Source: an uncultured Collinsella sp.
Lineage (GTDB): Bacteria; Actinomycetota; Coriobacteriia; Coriobacteriales; Coriobacteriaceae
Direction: 5' to 3'
DNA: 15,710 bases
Assembly: GCA_902479205.1 (NCBI GenBank)
Contig: CABSNX010000019.1
Span: forward strand, 1-15,710
The translations under genes were made by a program, and so were the position numbers. Shown here piece after piece: positions 7,081-14,139 of this stretch; position 1 is the first letter of the stretch, and each line of letters starts with the position of its first letter. The notes beneath the pieces were generated by a model, which was given only the letters and a program-made list of their open reading frames with translations, did no database searches and was not told the DNA's origin.

Positions 7081-8244
7081 ATGTCGGAAAATATTGAGCA
7101 GCCGTTGCCGTCCACGTTTGAGGAGTTCAACGAGCAGCGCAAGGCCGCGTTTATTCGCGTTAAGGATTACAAGCAGGCGGGTAATCGCCTGGTCGGTTTT
7201 TTGTGCAGCTATACGCCGCTCGAGATTGTCGATGCCGCGGGGGCTGCGAGCGTGGCGCTGTGCGGCACGTCCGATGAGGTGATTCCCGAGGCCGAGAAGG
7301 TGCTGCCGGCAAATCTGTGTCCGCTCATCAAATCGACGTACGGCTTTGCCTACTCGCAAAAGTGCCCGTTTACGTACTTTAGCGACATGATCATCGGCGA
7401 GACCACCTGCGACGGCAAGAAGAAGATGTACGAGTTACTCAACGAGCTCAAGCGCACGTATATCCTGCATCTGCCACAGAGCCGCGACCGCGCCTACGAG
7501 CGTGAAGGCTGGTACGAGGAGTGCCGCCTGCTCAAGGAAGAGCTCGAGAACTTCTACGACATCACGATTACCGATGACGACCTGCGCGCCGCTGTCCGTC
7601 GTCGCAATCGCTTGCGTGCGGCCCAGCTCGAGATGTTCGCGCTGCAGGCCAACCAGCCGTCGGCCATGAGCGGCGTCGACCTGATGAGCACCATGTTCGC
7701 CGGTACGTTCAGCTTTGATATCGAGGCCTATACGCAGCAGCTGGAGCAAAAGGTCGCCAAGCTGCGTGAGTCCTACGAGACTGGCGAGCGCCCGATTGCG
7801 GCGGATGCCAAGCGCATTCTGATCACTGGCTGCCCGGTGGGCGGCGTGATCAACAAGATCGGCCGCACCATCGAGTCCAACGGCGGTGTGGTCGTGTGCA
7901 TGGACGACTGCTCTGGCGAGCGCACGGCGGCCATGATGATCGACCCGGACGCGCCCGACATTCTGCGCGCCATCGCCGACCGCTACCTGGACATCAACTG
8001 CTCGGTCATGACGCCCAACGACAGCCGCATGGGGAACACGCTTGCCATGTGCGAGAAGTATCATGTCGATGGCGTGGTAGAGAGCGTGCTACAGGCCTGC
8101 CACACCTTTAACGTGGAGAGTGCGCGCATGCAGGAAGCTGTCGAGGGTGCGGGTATTCCGTATATGAAGATCGAGACCGACTACAGCAACGGTGACATGG
8201 GCCAGATCGAGACGCGCATCGCCGCCTTCATCGAAACCCTCTAG
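7081..8244 (+). CDS. Double-cubane-cluster type anaerobic reductase, paralogue 2 (YjiM-like)
   Basis: A 387-residue member of the same family as the gene before it. ATG 7081 was chosen because AAGGAG lies just upstream and the protein then begins like other family members; the frame stays open upstream into the first gene without coding sense. Cysteines shared with paralogue 1 are at 42, 61, 80 (LCPLIKS), 95 (KCPF), 110 (TTCDGKKKMYE), 277, 307 (INCSVMTPND) and 340. It also has Cys251 in ITGCPVGG and Cys273, absent from paralogue 1, so it may be the catalytically more typical cluster protein. The two may act as a pair, as the two subunits of HgdAB-like dehydratases do, or as separate enzymes served by one activator. 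The stop codon TAG (8242-8244) lies inside the 5' arm of structured element copy 2. Confidence 0.88.
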   Translation: MSENIEQPLPSTFEEFNEQRKAAFIRVKDYKQAGNRLVGFLCSYTPLEIVDAAGAASVALCGTSDEVIPEAEKVLPANLCPLIKSTYGFAYSQKCPFTYFSDMIIGETTCDGKKKMYELLNELKRTYILHLPQSRDRAYEREGWYEECRLLKEELENFYDITITDDDLRAAVRRRNRLRAAQLEMFALQANQPSAMSGVDLMSTMFAGTFSFDIEAYTQQLEQKVAKLRESYETGERPIAADAKRILITGCPVGGVINKIGRTIESNGGVVVCMDDCSGERTAAMMIDPDAPDILRAIADRYLDINCSVMTPNDSRMGNTLAMCEKYHVDGVVESVLQACHTFNVESARMQEAVEGAGIPYMKIETDYSNGDMGQIETRIAAFIETL

Positions 8245-8344
8245 CTTCCTCAGGCACCGGATCTTGCCCCTCAAACCGTCGCTTGCGTACCAAAGTACGC
8301 TGCGCTCCTCTTTCGGGGCAACCTCCGGCACCTGAGAAACCTAG
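8241..8344 (+). repeat. Structured intergenic element, copy 2
   Basis: Second copy of the element after the first reductase gene, here between paralogue 2 and the activator. Stem parts: CTCAGG (8249-8254) with CCTGAG (8331-8336), extended outward past mismatches through TT/AA to CTAG/CTAG (8241-8244 with 8341-8344); CA/CA internal loop; CCGGA (8257-8261) with TCCGG (8324-8328); TTGCCCC (8264-8270) with GGGGCAA (8315-8321); inner hairpin GCGTAC (8285-8290), loop CAAA, GTACGC (8295-8300). Relative to copy 1, six base pairs in four helices have changed on both sides, keeping pairing. The outer arm takes in the stop codon of the reductase gene. No T-tract follows. Confidence 0.8.
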
Positions 8345-8398
8345 AGCTAAGGCGCCTGAACGCGCCGCTACCTTTGATGTTTAGATTGGGAGAGAGCC

Positions 8399-9163
8399 AT
8401 GATAGGGATCGGGATCGATATCGGGTCTACGGCGGCTAAGGCTGCTGTGGTCGACGGGGAGGGTTCGGTGGCGTGGACGTGCGTTCAGCCAACCGGGTTC
8501 TCCTCGGTCGATGCTTCCGAGCGGCTGCGCGAGGCACTGGCAGCGGCCGGCTATGACGTGACGGGCGACGATGCGCGCGTGATCGCGACTGGCTACGGCC
8601 GTGTCGCTGTGCCCTATGCGCACAAGGTCGTGACCGAGATCACCTGCCACGGCACCGGCGCCGTGCGCCTGTTTGGCGACCACGGCACCGTGATCGACGT
8701 GGGCGGTCAGGACACCAAGGTCATTCAGCTTAAAAGTGGCCGCGTGGCCAAGTTTGCCATGAACGACAAGTGCGCCGCCGGCACGGGGCGCTTTTTGGAG
8801 ATTATGGCCGACCGCCTGGGCATTTCCCAGCAGCAGATGGCCGACCTGGCGCGTTCCGGCGAGCCTACCAAGATTAGTAGCATGTGCACGGTGTTTGCCG
8901 AAAGCGAGGTCATCAGCCTGATCGGTCGCGGTGAGCCGCGCGAGAACATTGCGCGTGGCGTGATCGAGAGTGTCGTGTCGCGCGTTGCCACTATGGCCGG
9001 GCAGGCCGCGGGTGCCCCGTACTACCTGACCGGTGGCCTGTGCGAGAACGCCTATGTCGTGGAGCGGCTGGGCGCGCTGCTGGGCTCGCCGGTGACTACG
9101 TCGCCCCAGGCGCGCTTTGCCGGCGCGATCGGCGCGGCGATTGGCGCACAGGCGCTCAATTAA
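8399..9163 (+). CDS. Activator ATPase of 2-hydroxyacyl-CoA dehydratase / double-cubane reductase (HgdC/YjiL-like)
   Basis: A 254-residue ASKHA-fold ATPase, standard length for the HgdC/BadF/YjiL family. These homodimers hold one [4Fe-4S] cluster between subunits and couple ATP hydrolysis to injection of an electron into the partner iron-sulfur protein. Seen: phosphate-1 motif GIDIGSTAAKAAVVD (5-19), VIDVGGQDTKVI (98-109), the cluster ligands Cys125 in NDKCAAGTGRF and Cys163 in SSMCTVFAESEV, and the C-terminal YYLTGGLCENAYVVERL. ATG 8399 has GGGAGAG upstream. It is the last gene of the reductase group and the natural partner for both paralogues. selD starts 70 bases later with its own strong ribosome site; read-through from this operon is possible. 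Confidence 0.92.
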   Translation: MIGIGIDIGSTAAKAAVVDGEGSVAWTCVQPTGFSSVDASERLREALAAAGYDVTGDDARVIATGYGRVAVPYAHKVVTEITCHGTGAVRLFGDHGTVIDVGGQDTKVIQLKSGRVAKFAMNDKCAAGTGRFLEIMADRLGISQQQMADLARSGEPTKISSMCTVFAESEVISLIGRGEPRENIARGVIESVVSRVATMAGQAAGAPYYLTGGLCENAYVVERLGALLGSPVTTSPQARFAGAIGAAIGAQALN

Positions 9164-9233
9164 TGCACCCGCTGCAGGCTCGCATTCATGCGTATACTGG
9201 GAGAAAATGATTGACCGAAGAGAGGAGGTATCG

Positions 9234-10283
9234 ATGGCTGACGATCAGATTAAGCTCACGTCTATGACTGCCGCGAGCGGTTGAGCCGCTAAGTTGGCTC
9301 CCGGAGCCCTCGCCCAGGTCCTGGGCGACTTGCCCAATGTGCATAACGACAACCTGCTCGTGGGGTTCGATACCTCCGACGATGCGAGCGTCTTTCGCGT
9401 TGGCGATAACTTGGGCCTTGTGCAGTCCATCGACTTCTTTCCGCCGATGGTCGACGACCCGTTTCTGTTTGGCCAGATCGCTGCGGCCAACTCGCTGTCG
9501 GATATCTACGCCATGGGCGGGCGGCCGAGCCATGCCATGAACCTGCTTTGCATACCCAGTTGCCTGGGCGTAGAGGTTGCCGGCCAGATTCTGGCGGGCG
9601 GCGCCGATAAGTGCGTCGAGGCGGGTTGCTCCATCGCGGGCGGCCACACCATCAACGACGACGAGCCCAAGTACGGCCTGTCCGTGAGCGGTTTTGTGCC
9701 ACTCGACCGCATGCTCGCCAACAGCGGCGCGCACGTGGGCGATGCGTTACTGCTGACCAAGGCGGTTGGCTCGGGCATCATCACTACGGCCATTAAGGGC
9801 GAGCTCATCGAGCAGGACGAGGCCGCAGCCATGTTTGACTCGATGCGCACCCTCAACGAGGCACCGATTCGCCTGGCCGAGGGACTTGAGCTTCACGGCT
9901 GCACCGACATTACGGGCTTTGGTCTGATCGGGCACGCGTGCGAGATGGCCGAGGGCTCGGGCGTGCAGGTTGAGCTTGCATCGGGGGCGGTGCCGCTCTT
10001 TGACCAGGTGCTCGACATGGCGCGTCTGGGCATTATCCCCGCGGGCTCCTACCGCAACCAGGACTTCTTTGGCCCGCGCGTGGCGGCCGACGAGGACCTG
10101 GAGCCGGGCATGCTGGATGCGCTGTACGATCCGCAGACCTCGGGCGGTTTGCTTATTGCGGCGCCCGCGGCGGATGTGGATGAGCTTGCGCGTCGTCTGC
10201 ATGCCGAGGGGCGCGTTGCCGCCGTCGTCGGTCGCGTGTGCGAGCCGGTGCCAGGCGGTCCTGCCGTCCACGTTGTCCGTTAA
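9234..10283 (+). CDS. selD: Selenophosphate synthase SelD, selenocysteine-containing
   Basis: A 349-residue protein if TGA 9282-9284 is read as selenocysteine, the normal SelD length. SelD makes selenophosphate from selenide and ATP, the selenium donor for selenocysteine, selenouridine and selenium cofactors. ATG 9234 has GAGAGGAGG upstream. The N-terminus reads MTAASGUAAKLAPGALAQVL with U at residue 17, the position of the catalytic Cys17 of E. coli SelD, and the conserved lysine three residues later; SelD proteins with Sec here are known. Further landmarks: VQSIDFFPPMVDDPFLFGQI, ANSLSDIYAMGG, AGGHTI, ITGFGLIGHA and DPQTSGG. A gene caller treating TGA as stop would start at TTG 9294 and lose the active site. 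It leads a selenium module with yedF, the DUF3343 gene and the desulfurase. Confidence 0.96.
9282..9327 (+). promoter_or_regulatory. UGA(Sec) codon and candidate bacterial SECIS hairpins in selD
   Basis: Two perfect hairpins follow the UGA at 9282-9284. The first, GGCTC (9296-9300) with GAGCC (9304-9308), has loop CCG. The second, CGCCCAG (9311-9317) with CTGGGCG (9321-9327), is a 7-bp stem with loop GTC. Bacterial SECIS elements have an apical loop about 16-37 bases after UGA with a G among its first two bases. The spacings are 16 and 33 bases, so both fit the distance, while only the second has the early G. Which one SelB recognises cannot be decided here. Confidence 0.6.
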
Positions 10284-10340
10284 CGACACGTTTATTGAGC
10301 TATGTACCGTTCTAAAACGATTTATTCGAAAGGAAAAACT

Positions 10341-10967
10341 ATGTCTACCAAGATTGAAGTCAATGCCATGGGCGATGCCTGCCCGCTGCCCGTCGTCAAG
10401 ACGCTCAAAGCCCTGAAGCAGCTCGATGGCGAGGGCACAGTCGTGACCTCGGTCGATAACGAGACCGCCGTCAAGAACATCTCCAAGATGGCGCAGGAGA
10501 AGGGCTGCACGGCCTCGGTCGAGAAGGTTTCTGACGCCGAGTGGCACGTGACCGTGGCGACCTCTGGCGCCGTTGCCGTGGCTGATCCCGAGCAGGATGG
10601 CGCTGCCTTCTGTGACGCCAGCGCCGGCAAGGGCAAGCTCGTCATTTCCGTCTACACCGACTGCATGGGCCGCGGCGACGACGAGCTGGGCCACAAGCTC
10701 ATGAAGGCGTTTATCTTTGCCGTGACGCAGCAGGAGGAGCTGCCCGCGACCATGCTGTTCTACAACGGCGGCGCCAAGCTCACTGTCGAGGGCTCGCCGG
10801 TGCTCGATGACCTGAAGGGCCTGGCCGAGCAGGGCGTCGAGATCCTTACCTGCGGTACCTGCCTGGACCACTATGGCATTAAGGACCAGCTTGCAGTGGG
10901 CGAGGTCACCAACATGTACGTGATCGTGGAGAAGATGGAGCAGGCCGTGCGCGTCGTGCGCCCGTAG
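10341..10967 (+). CDS. yedF: Sulfurtransferase-like selenium metabolism protein YedF
   Basis: A 208-residue two-domain protein. Residues 1-72 are a TusA/SirA-like domain with the CPLPVVKT motif (Cys14), the site that carries sulfur in TusA. Residues about 98-206 are a DsrE/F-like domain with CGTCLDHYG (Cys171, Cys174). The two-domain form tracks with selD in anaerobes and is thought to handle selenium, although its chemistry is not settled. ATG 10341 has AAAGGA just upstream; the in-frame ATG at 10302 lacks a ribosome site and adds an unconserved stretch. It lies 57 bases after selD and 19 bases before the DUF3343 gene, consistent with one transcript. Confidence 0.92.
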   Translation: MSTKIEVNAMGDACPLPVVKTLKALKQLDGEGTVVTSVDNETAVKNISKMAQEKGCTASVEKVSDAEWHVTVATSGAVAVADPEQDGAAFCDASAGKGKLVISVYTDCMGRGDDELGHKLMKAFIFAVTQQEELPATMLFYNGGAKLTVEGSPVLDDLKGLAEQGVEILTCGTCLDHYGIKDQLAVGEVTNMYVIVEKMEQAVRVVRP

Positions 10968-10986
10968 CGTATTGGTTGGAGTTGCC

Positions 10987-11238
10987 ATGAGGGAGAAGCG
11001 CCCGGCGCTTGTCATCACGTTTCCCACCACGGCGGCCGCCATGGGCTGCGAGTCCCTATGCATCGAGCGCGGCCTTCCCGGGCGAACGATTCCCGTGCCC
11101 GGGGAGGTCGCTGCCGGCTGCGGTCTGGCATGGAAGGCGTTGCCCGCGGATGAGGAACTGCTGCGCGGCGAACTCGCCGCGGCGGGTGTTCCCACCGAGG
11201 GCTATACCGTGATCGATATGTGGGAGGTCGTGCGATGA
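10987..11238 (+). CDS. DUF3343 putative selenium/sulfur carrier-like protein
   Basis: An 83-residue protein of the small DUF3343 family, annotated elsewhere as a putative Se/S carrier. Seen: an N-terminal beta strand LVITFPTTAAAMGCES, a central IPVPGEVAAGCGLAWK whose Cys-Gly pair (45-46) is the family hallmark, and further cysteines at 21 and 25. ATG 10987 has TTGGAG upstream. The stop overlaps the desulfurase start as ATGA (11235-11238), so the two are translationally coupled, as expected if it receives selenium or sulfur from that enzyme. Transfer function is inferred from family and neighbours. Confidence 0.85.
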   Translation: MREKRPALVITFPTTAAAMGCESLCIERGLPGRTIPVPGEVAAGCGLAWKALPADEELLRGELAAAGVPTEGYTVIDMWEVVR

Positions 11239-12374
11239 TCTACCTGGATAACGCGGCGACGACCATGCACAAGCCGCAGACGGTCATCGATGCCGTGACG
11301 CAGGCGATGTGCTCGCTCGGTAATGCCGGGCGCGGCGCCACGTCGGGCGCCCTCGATGCCGCTCGTACGATTCACGCTTGCCGTGCCAAGCTCGCGCGCC
11401 TTTTGGGTTGCCCGAGGGCGGACCATGTGTGCTTTACGCCCAATTCCACCGCGGCGCTCAACACCGCCATCAATGGCGTGGTGCGCCCCGGCGACCGTGT
11501 GGTCACAACGGTGCTCGAGCACAACTCGGTGCTGCGTCCGCTCAATCGCCTGGCCGCGGAGCAGGGTGTAACCGTTGAGCATGCGGGCTGCGATGCGAGC
11601 GGCGTGCTCGACTACGACGAGCTCGAGCGGTTGGTCACGCTGGGCACGCGTGCCGTGGTGGTGACGCATGCCTCCAATGTGACCGGCAACGCGGTCGACA
11701 TTGCGCGCGTGGCTGCCATCGCGCATGCGGCCGGTGCGCTGGTGATCGTCGATGCCTCGCAGTCTGCCGGCACGGCGCATATCGATATGCGCGCCATGGG
11801 GCTCGACGTCGTGTGCTTTACCGGCCACAAGGGGCTCATGGGACCTCAAGGCACCGGCGGCCTGGCCGTGGCGGAGGGAATTGACGTGGCTCCGTGGGCC
11901 ATGGGCGGCACGGGCGTGCACAGCTTCGATGCGCTGCAGCCGCTTGAGTGGCCCACGCGCCTTGAGGCGGGCACGCTCAACGGTCACGGCATCGCGGGAC
12001 TTTCTGCCGGTCTCGACTTTATCGAGGCTCAGGGTGGGGTCGAGGCGATTGCTGCCCACGAGCGTGCGCTCGCTGATCGCTTCCTTGCCGGTGTGCGCGA
12101 AATCCCCGGCATTGCGCTCTACGGCGCGTTTGACCAGCCCATGCGCTCGGCGATCGTGTCGCTCAACGTGGGCGATATCGATTCGGCCGAGATCTCGGAC
12201 GCGCTCATGCAGGGGTGGGGGATTGCGACGCGTCCCGGTGCCCATTGCGCTCCGCTCATGCACCGCGCGCTGGGGACCGAGCGTCAGGGTGTCGTTCGCT
12301 TCTCGTTTGGGTATTTCAACACGGACGAGGAAGTCGATACGGCTATCGATGCTCTGTGCGATTTAGCCTGCTAA
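11235..12374 (+). CDS. Cysteine desulfurase family protein (class V aminotransferase, selenium-locus type)
   Basis: A 379-residue pyridoxal-phosphate enzyme. Family members remove sulfur from cysteine, or selenium from selenocysteine, leaving it as a persulfide or perselenide on a cysteine. Seen: MIYLDNAATT at the N-terminus, IVDASQSAGT (cofactor-contacting Asp173 and Gln176), Schiff-base Lys199 in FTGHKGLMGPQG, and the catalytic cysteine Cys338 in TRPGAHCAPLMH, followed by RFSFGYFNTDEEVD. ATG 11235 overlaps the DUF3343 stop. The type that travels with selD, yedF and DUF3343 is distinct from IscS and SufS; a selenium-delivery role is inferred from context. A terminator follows at 12398. Confidence 0.92.
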   Translation: MIYLDNAATTMHKPQTVIDAVTQAMCSLGNAGRGATSGALDAARTIHACRAKLARLLGCPRADHVCFTPNSTAALNTAINGVVRPGDRVVTTVLEHNSVLRPLNRLAAEQGVTVEHAGCDASGVLDYDELERLVTLGTRAVVVTHASNVTGNAVDIARVAAIAHAAGALVIVDASQSAGTAHIDMRAMGLDVVCFTGHKGLMGPQGTGGLAVAEGIDVAPWAMGGTGVHSFDALQPLEWPTRLEAGTLNGHGIAGLSAGLDFIEAQGGVEAIAAHERALADRFLAGVREIPGIALYGAFDQPMRSAIVSLNVGDIDSAEISDALMQGWGIATRPGAHCAPLMHRALGTERQGVVRFSFGYFNTDEEVDTAIDALCDLAC

Positions 12375-12397
12375 AGCTGCTAGAGCGTATATACTTG

Positions 12398-12431
12398 CGG
12401 GACGGGTCTTTTGCCCGTCCCGTTTTTGTTT
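12398..12431 (+). terminator. Strong rho-independent terminator between the desulfurase gene and brnQ
   Basis: A perfect 9-bp stem, CGGGACGGG (12398-12406) with CCCGTCCCG (12414-12422), has the loop TCTTTTG and is followed by TTTTTGTTT. It ends 19 bases before the brnQ start codon, leaving no room for a full promoter between them. Confidence 0.88.
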
Positions 12432-12450
12432 CGATTCGAAAGGTGCTCTC

Positions 12451-13809
12451 ATGGCTTCATCCGCCCCGCGCGGTCTGCGCTCCGACCATGTCGTCACCGT
12501 CGGCATCGCCCTGTTCTCGATGCTCTTTGGCGCCGGCAACCTCATTATTCCGCCGCTGCTGGCGCTGCAGGCAGGTTCTGCCACGCCGGTCGCCATGCTC
12601 GGCTTTCTCATCGCCGCCATCGGCCTGCCCGTCATGGGTTTTATCGCCGTGGCGCTTGCCGGAACGGCACGCGAGCTTGCCGGCCGCGTGCACCCCAAGT
12701 TTGGTGAGTTCTTTGTCGCGGCGGTGTATCTGGCTATCGGTCCGTGTCTGGCTATTCCGCGCACGAGCTCCACGGCCTTCGAGATGTTGGTGCCGCTGCT
12801 GCCCGAGGGTGTCTCGCTCGGCACGGCTCGCCTGGTGTTTGCCATCGGGTTCTTCGCAGTCGCGTTTGTGCTCACGCTGCGCCCGGGTGTCATCACACGC
12901 GTGCTCGGCCGCATTACGGGCCCCGCGCTTATCGCGCTCATCGTGCTGGTTGTGGGTGCTGCCGTGATCTCGCCGCTGGGACCGGTTGCCGCGCCTCAGG
13001 CTCCCTACGATGCGGGTGCTGCCGTGCAGGGCTTTTTGACCGGCTACCAGACCATGGACCTGCTCGCGTCGCTCGCCTTCGGCATTATCATCGCCGAGAC
13101 TATCCACGAGCTGGGCGTTACCGACGACAAGCGCGTGGCCTTTGAGATTTCGCGCTCCGGTGTGATCGCCGGTGCGCTCATGGCCGTCATCTACTGCGGC
13201 CTGGCGCTTGCCGGCATGCAGCTCAGTACGGTTATGCCCGATGCCACCAACGGCGCTGCCATCCTTGCCCGCTCTGCCTCCATGCACTTTGGCCTTGCCG
13301 GCACGGTCGTGGTCTTCGCGATCTTTTTCCTTGCCTGCATGAACGTGTGCATCGGCCTCATCAGCTGCTGCTCGCGTTACTTCTGTGAGACGTATGTGGT
13401 CGAAGGGGGAGCGGAGGCCTCCGAGGAGGCCATGCGCCGTCCCTTTGCGGTTCTCGCCTTTGTGTTCGCGGCGTTTTCGTGCGTGCTCTCCAACGTGGGC
13501 CTCGACATGATCCTCATGTTCTCGGTGCCCATGCTCAACGCCTTGTACCCCGTCGCCATTGTGCTGGTGCTGATGGGCCTGGTGCACGGTTTTTGCGACG
13601 CCCATCCGCAGGTGTGGGTTTGGGTCGGCGGCGTGGTCGCGGTGCAGAGTGTGATCACCTCGGTCCGCGACGCGTTCTTTGCGGGCGTGTGGCTGCCGTT
13701 CGATGCGCTGCCGTTGGCGGACATTGGAGCCGCGTGGGCGCCGGTCGCCGTGGTGGCCTTTGTGATAGGCCTGGCCCATAGCCAGTTTGTCGCACATTCG
13801 AGGAACTAG
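12451..13809 (+). CDS. brnQ: Branched-chain amino acid transport carrier BrnQ (LIVCS family)
   Basis: A 452-residue integral membrane protein, normal for the LIVCS family, which imports leucine, isoleucine and valine with sodium or proton. Seen: the family's N-terminal signature VTVGIALFSMLFGAGNLIIP followed by PLLALQAG, then about twelve hydrophobic segments across the whole length, and short polar loops such as ELGVTDDKRVAFEISRSG. ATG 12451 has AAAGG about 8 bases upstream. It stands alone: a strong terminator lies just before it and a tRNA promoter after it. It has no evident link to the selenium genes. Substrate range cannot be read from sequence. Confidence 0.92.
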   Translation: MASSAPRGLRSDHVVTVGIALFSMLFGAGNLIIPPLLALQAGSATPVAMLGFLIAAIGLPVMGFIAVALAGTARELAGRVHPKFGEFFVAAVYLAIGPCLAIPRTSSTAFEMLVPLLPEGVSLGTARLVFAIGFFAVAFVLTLRPGVITRVLGRITGPALIALIVLVVGAAVISPLGPVAAPQAPYDAGAAVQGFLTGYQTMDLLASLAFGIIIAETIHELGVTDDKRVAFEISRSGVIAGALMAVIYCGLALAGMQLSTVMPDATNGAAILARSASMHFGLAGTVVVFAIFFLACMNVCIGLISCCSRYFCETYVVEGGAEASEEAMRRPFAVLAFVFAAFSCVLSNVGLDMILMFSVPMLNALYPVAIVLVLMGLVHGFCDAHPQVWVWVGGVVAVQSVITSVRDAFFAGVWLPFDALPLADIGAAWAPVAVVAFVIGLAHSQFVAHSRN

Positions 13810-13820
13810 GGTATCGTCGC

Positions 13821-13849
13821 TTGCATAGGCGGGGAGTCTCCCCTATAAT
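13821..13849 (+). promoter_or_regulatory. tRNA operon promoter
   Basis: A perfect -10 box TATAAT (13844-13849) lies 17 bases from TTGCAT (13821-13826). The spacer holds GGGGA-GTC-TCCCC (13831-13843), a small perfect hairpin followed by TATAATTT, which may also help end brnQ transcription. The first tRNA begins about 45 bases after the expected start site. Confidence 0.65.
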
Positions 13850-13900
13850 TTCCTTCGCTTTGGGACACGCAAGGTTTAGACCTTAGCTGCTCAACACCTT

Positions 13901-13977
13901 CGGGACGTGGCGCAGTTTGGTAGCGCGCCTGCTTTGGGAGCAGGATGTCGCAGGTTCAAATCCTGTCGTCCCGACCA
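13901..13977 (+). tRNA. tRNA-Pro, anticodon UGG, CCA encoded
   Basis: Acceptor stem CGGGACG pairs with CGTCCCG, discriminator A, and an encoded CCA at 13975-13977. The anticodon stem CCTGC/GCAGG holds the loop TTTGGGA with anticodon TGG. The T arm CAGGTTCAAATCCTG is canonical. It heads a two-tRNA transcript with tRNA-Gly 6 bases downstream. Confidence 0.97.
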
Positions 13978-13983
13978 TATCTT

Positions 13984-14057
13984 GCGGGCGTAGTTCAATG
14001 GTAGAACCCCAGCCTTCCAAGCTGATGACGCGGGTTCGATTCCCGTCGCCCGCTCCA
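13984..14057 (+). tRNA. tRNA-Gly, anticodon UCC, CCA encoded
   Basis: Acceptor stem GCGGGCG pairs with CGCCCGC, discriminator T, encoded CCA at 14055-14057. The anticodon loop CTTCCAA gives TCC; the T arm contains GGTTCGATTCC. The outermost anticodon-stem pair appears to be a C/A mismatch. A hairpin terminator follows. Confidence 0.96.
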
Positions 14058-14069
14058 TAGGATAGTTTT

Positions 14070-14105
14070 AACGGCTTTGGCTTCATTTGGCGCCAGAGTC
14101 GTTTT
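14070..14105 (+). terminator. Hairpin terminator after the tRNAs
   Basis: A 12-bp stem, AACGGCTTTGGC (14070-14081) with GCCAGAGTCGTT (14092-14103) including two G-U wobbles, encloses TTCATTTGGC and ends in a run of four T (14102-14105). Confidence 0.65.
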
Positions 14106-14139
14106 CATATACATGCCGGGGACCCCACATCCCCTCCTA

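Noticed and set aside
6940..8331. Two similar reverse-strand frames whose starts (MPEVA-KEER) look homologous
   Set aside because: The similarity comes from the two copies of the structured element; beyond it the frames run antisense through the reductase genes.
9234..9293. selD as a pseudogene or a gene starting at TTG 9294
   Set aside because: The TGA falls exactly on the catalytic Cys/Sec position, has a strong ribosome site and proper N-terminus upstream, and SECIS candidates downstream.
9747..13797. Long reverse-strand open frames opposite selD-yedF and brnQ
   Set aside because: They mirror conserved forward genes and have His/Arg-rich, motif-free translations typical of antisense frames.
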